Shown: positions 13,880-16,410 of the stretch, piece by piece
Layout: each line of letters starts with the position of its first letter
Numbering within the stretch: the stretch's first letter is position 1
Assembly (NCBI GenBank): GCA_035311445.1
Contig: DATGCX010000295.1
Coordinates: 1 to 16,410, forward strand
DNA: 16,410 bases
Direction: 5' to 3'
Source of the DNA: JAJPKK01 sp035311445
GTDB taxonomy: Bacteria; Pseudomonadota; Alphaproteobacteria; Rhizobiales; Xanthobacteraceae
Program-made: the position numbers and the translations under genes
The notes under the pieces: generated by a model
Told to the model about the DNA's origin: nothing
The model's input: only the letters and a program-made list of their open reading frames with translations
Databases searched by the model: none

Positions 13880-14413
13880 ATGTCGGACAGTGTCGGTGGC
13901 GTACCGGAGCCGGAGGGCCGCGGGTCGTTCGTTCGAGCGCCGCGGGACTTCTATGGCGGTCTCGTGATGGTCGCTATCGCATTGTTCGCATTATGGGCGT
14001 CTCGCGACTTGCCGGGCATGCGAGGTTTTGCATTCGGGCCTGGCACCGCGCCGCGCATATTCGCTGTTGTCCTCGCCGCGCTCGGCATCGCTGTGGCGGC
14101 GACGGGCGTACTCGCCAAGGGGCCCAGCATCGATCGTTTCTATGTACGGGGACCGTTCTTCATCACGCTATCGGTGGTGTTGTTCGCCTGGCTGGTGCGG
14201 CCGCTCGGCCTCGTTATCGCAAGTTTCCTCAGCATAGTGGCGGCGGCCGGTGCGACGCCGGAGGCGCGGCTCCTTGAAACGCTCATCTGGGGCGCGGTGC
14301 TGACGGCGTTCTGTGTCCTGCTGTTCCCGATCACGCTCAACCTGCCTATGCAGTTGTGGCCCAACAGCTGGGATTTGGCGAGCATCCTCAAAGGTCTCTC
14401 GTCCATTCGATGA
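13880..14413 (+). CDS. tctB: Tripartite tricarboxylate transporter small membrane subunit, TctB family
   Basis: 177 residues from ATG 13880, with GGGAG 8 nt upstream. Four hydrophobic segments are visible (about 27-43, 58-79, 91-115, 131-150), as usual for TctB, with the typical early DFYGGLVMVAIALFALWAS and GPGTAPRIFAVVLAALG stretches. TctB is the small inner-membrane partner of TctA in TTT carboxylate uptake systems fed by a periplasmic TctC binding protein. tctA follows after 46 bp. The substrate cannot be read from these two subunits. Confidence 0.88.
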   Translation: MSDSVGGVPEPEGRGSFVRAPRDFYGGLVMVAIALFALWASRDLPGMRGFAFGPGTAPRIFAVVLAALGIAVAATGVLAKGPSIDRFYVRGPFFITLSVVLFAWLVRPLGLVIASFLSIVAAAGATPEARLLETLIWGAVLTAFCVLLFPITLNLPMQLWPNSWDLASILKGLSSIR

Positions 14414-14459
14414 AACGCATGCCGGCTGCGGCCCGCATCAACAGCGCAAGTAACCAGCC

Positions 14460-15965
14460 ATGCTAGACCTCCTTCATAATCTCGCCGTCGGTTTCGGCGT
14501 GTCGTTGTCGCCGATGAATCTGTTCATGTGCTTGATCGGAGCGCTGGTCGGCACCCTGATCGGCGTGTTGCCGGGCGTCGGTCCCCTCGCCACCATCGCC
14601 ATGCTGCTGCCGATCACCTTCGGCCTGCCGCCGGTGGGTGCTTTGATCATGTTGGCCGGCATCTACTACGGCGCCCAATATGGCGGTTCGACGACTTCCA
14701 TCCTGATCAACATTCCGGGCGAATCGTCCTCAGTAATGACCGCGCTGGATGGGCACCAGATGGCGAAGCAGGGGCGCGCCGGTCCAGCCCTTGCCATCGC
14801 GGCGATTGGCTCGTTCTTCGCTGGTTGCGTATCGACGGTTCTGGTCGCGGCTTTGGGCGCGCCATTGACTTCGGTCGCGCTGCTGTTCGGCCCTGCTGAA
14901 TATTTCTCTCTGATGGTGCTCGGCCTGTGCTTCGCTGTCGTGCTGGCAAGGGGGTCGATCCTCAAGGCGCTTGCGATGGTGCTGCTGGGACTTTTGCTCT
15001 CGATGGTCGGCTCCGACATCGAGACGGGGCAGTCGCGCATGGCCTTCGACATTCCTGAATTGTCGGATGGTATCGGTTTCGTGGTGGTCGCAATGGGGGT
15101 ATTCGGCTTTGCCGAGATCATGCGCAACCTGGAACAGGGCGAATCGCGTGAAGTCCTCAAGACAAGGCTGACGGGACTGATGCCGACGTGGCCTGATCTC
15201 AAGGCATCGGCGAGCGCTATCGGCCGGGGTACCGTCCTGGGCTCGGTGCTCGGCATCCTTCCGGGCGGCGGCGCGGTGATCGCCTCCTTTGCGGCTTATA
15301 CGTTCGAGAAGAAGGTAGCGAGGGACCCCTCGCGCTTTGGCCGGGGAGCCATTGAGGGCGTGGCTTCCCCGGAAAGCGCCAACAACGCTGCCGCGCAGAC
15401 CTCGTTCATCCCTCTGTTGACGCTCGGAATTCCGCCCAACGCCGTCATGGCGCTGATGGTCGGGGCCATGACCATCCACGGCATCGTCCCCGGACCCCAG
15501 GTGATGACGAAGCAGCCCGATCTGTTCTGGGGCATGATCACATCGATGTGGCTCGGCAATCTGATGTTGGTGGTGATCAACCTTCCTCTCGTCGGCGTGT
15601 GGGTGAAGCTGCTGCAGGTGCCGTACCGATTTCTGTTTCCTGCAATCCTGATCTTCTGCTCGATCGGCGTCTATTCCATCAACAACGCGCCGTTCGACTG
15701 CGTGATCACGGCGGTGTTCGGACTGGTCGGATATTGGCTGGTCAAGCATGACTTCGAGCCGGCCCCTATGCTGCTTGGTTTCGTGCTCGGGCCGCTGATG
15801 GAGGAAAACCTTCGCCGCGCCATGTTGATCGCCCGCGGCGACCCAACCACCTTCGTGACCCGCCCGATTTCCGGCACGCTGATCGCAATTGCCATTGTGC
15901 TGGTGGCCATCGCCGTGCTGCCGACGATTGCCAGGAAGCGTGAGGAGGTGTTCGTCGAAGAGTGA
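14460..15965 (+). CDS. tctA: Tripartite tricarboxylate transporter large membrane subunit, TctA family
   Basis: 501 residues, the normal TctA length. Signature stretches are GTLIGVLPGVGPLATIAMLL near the N-terminus, YYGAQYGGSTTSILINIPGE (about 69-88), then GSVLGILPGGGAVIASFAAY, EGVASPESANNAAAQTSFIP and LTLGIPPNAVMALMVGA. About a dozen membrane helices are expected. It is the transport channel of a TTT carboxylate uptake system driven by an ion gradient. No clear ribosome site precedes ATG 14460. A strong terminator follows 28 bp after the stop, so no tctC binding-protein gene belongs to this operon. Confidence 0.93.
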   Translation: MLDLLHNLAVGFGVSLSPMNLFMCLIGALVGTLIGVLPGVGPLATIAMLLPITFGLPPVGALIMLAGIYYGAQYGGSTTSILINIPGESSSVMTALDGHQMAKQGRAGPALAIAAIGSFFAGCVSTVLVAALGAPLTSVALLFGPAEYFSLMVLGLCFAVVLARGSILKALAMVLLGLLLSMVGSDIETGQSRMAFDIPELSDGIGFVVVAMGVFGFAEIMRNLEQGESREVLKTRLTGLMPTWPDLKASASAIGRGTVLGSVLGILPGGGAVIASFAAYTFEKKVARDPSRFGRGAIEGVASPESANNAAAQTSFIPLLTLGIPPNAVMALMVGAMTIHGIVPGPQVMTKQPDLFWGMITSMWLGNLMLVVINLPLVGVWVKLLQVPYRFLFPAILIFCSIGVYSINNAPFDCVITAVFGLVGYWLVKHDFEPAPMLLGFVLGPLMEENLRRAMLIARGDPTTFVTRPISGTLIAIAIVLVAIAVLPTIARKREEVFVEE

Positions 15966-15992
15966 CGCGGCGCGCAATCGACAGGGCTCCCC

Positions 15993-16024
15993 ATCCGGCG
16001 GGTGTAACCCGCCGGATTTTTTTT
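15993..16024 (+). terminator. Strong intrinsic terminator after tctA
   Basis: A perfect 11-bp stem, ATCCGGCGGGT (15993-16003) with ACCCGCCGGAT (16007-16017), around a 3-nt loop, followed by eight T (16017-16024). It ends the tctBA transcript. Confidence 0.93.
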
Positions 16025-16061
16025 GCCTCTTAAGATTTTAGATTTTTTGGCCTCTTGAGAT
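16018..16061. repeat. Imperfect direct repeat between the terminator and thyA
   Basis: TTTTTTGCCTCTTAAGAT (16019-16036) recurs as TTTTTTGGCCTCTTGAGAT (16043-16061). The first copy overlaps the T-tract of the terminator. It looks like a local duplication; no function is apparent. Confidence 0.45.
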
Positions 16062-16142
16062 ATCGAGCCGCAGGGTCTTGCGTTTTGAACCTTGGCGGAG
16101 CGTTATCCTCGGGCGCGAGCCGAATCGCTGCCCGGATACGCC

Positions 16143-16410
16143 ATGCGCCAATATATCGACCTGATAGGACGCGTTCTTGCCGACGGAGTGGAGAAGCGCG
16201 ACCGTACCGGAATTGGCACCCTGTCGGTGTTCGGCCATCAGATGCGGTTCGATCTCGCGGCCGGATTTCCGTTGCTCACCACCAAGAAGCTTCACCTCAA
16301 ATCGATCATCTACGAGCTTCTCTGGTTTCTGGCCGGCGACACTAACGTCAGATATCTCAACGAGCACGGCGTGACGATCTGGGACGAATGGGCTGACGAG
16401 CGCGGTGAAC
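16143..16410 (+). CDS. thyA: Thymidylate synthase, N-terminal part (runs off the window)
   Basis: 89 complete codons are visible from ATG 16143 and the frame is open at the window edge. Thymidylate synthase methylates dUMP to dTMP using methylene-tetrahydrofolate. The start MRQYIDLIGRVLADGVEKRD is typical, followed by RTGIGTLSVFGHQMRFDL, FPLLTTKKLHLKSIIYELLW and FLAGDTNVRYLNEHGVTIWDEWADE. The Arg in DRTG is the conserved phosphate-binding residue. The catalytic Cys lies beyond the window. No strong ribosome site precedes the ATG, but the N-terminus aligns with the family start. Confidence 0.95.
   Translation, partial: MRQYIDLIGRVLADGVEKRDRTGIGTLSVFGHQMRFDLAAGFPLLTTKKLHLKSIIYELLWFLAGDTNVRYLNEHGVTIWDEWADERGE

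Noticed and set aside
14730..15977. 415-codon open frame on the minus strand
   Set aside because: Antisense to tctA. It is His/Gln/Arg-rich with no family signature, an artefact of GC-rich codon use.
1..16410. CRISPR array or tRNA genes
   Set aside because: No regularly spaced repeats were seen, and no cloverleaf other than the tRNA-like part of tmRNA.

Overview
The window looks like alphaproteobacterial chromosome, most probably the Bradyrhizobium/Rhodopseudomonas/Afipia group (Nitrobacteraceae). The evidence is a circularly permuted two-piece tmRNA gene with the tag ANDNYAPVAQAA, an alpha-type SspB, high GC with long antisense open frames, and Bradyrhizobium-style GC-rich dispersed hairpin repeats. 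No 16S rRNA or other taxonomic marker is present, so genus is inference.

Layout. 1-71: tail of a probable transposase. 352-2141 (minus): exbB and tonB, overlapping by 4 bp. exbD is missing from between them, and the first ~23 codons of the tonB frame look like the start of ExbD. 2142-2537: gap with a dispersed inverted-repeat element. 2538-3410 (minus): diheme CcoP-like cytochrome c. 3411-4026: AT-rich gap with repeated motifs and a sequence resembling the operator of RcnR/DmeR-type nickel/cobalt repressors. 4027-10174 (minus): complete heavy-metal RND efflux system, transcribed as adaptor, pump, outer-membrane channel. 10441-10824 (minus): exported DUF6152 protein. 11059-11337 (plus): divergent RcnR/DmeR-type repressor with a His3/Cys35/His60/His64 metal site. 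11419-12009 (minus): sspB. About 12176-12470 (minus): ssrA. 12642-13788 (plus): a pair of half-size ChrA chromate transporter proteins. 13880-15965 (plus): tctB and tctA, closed by a strong terminator. 16143-end (plus): start of thyA.

How it fits together. 4027-11337 reads as a metal-resistance module: a Ni/Co-type sensor divergent from a periplasmic DUF6152 protein and a tripartite metal exporter. From 11419 rightward the genes look like conserved backbone (sspB-ssrA, thyA) with transporters between them. sspB sits just downstream of ssrA, so the degradation tag and the ClpXP adaptor that recognises it are neighbours.

No wholly new system is evident. The points most worth checking are the apparent in-frame exbD deletion joining ExbD's N-terminus to TonB, the operator-like site in the AT-rich gap, and the DUF6152 protein with a His-rich mature N-terminus beside the metal pump.
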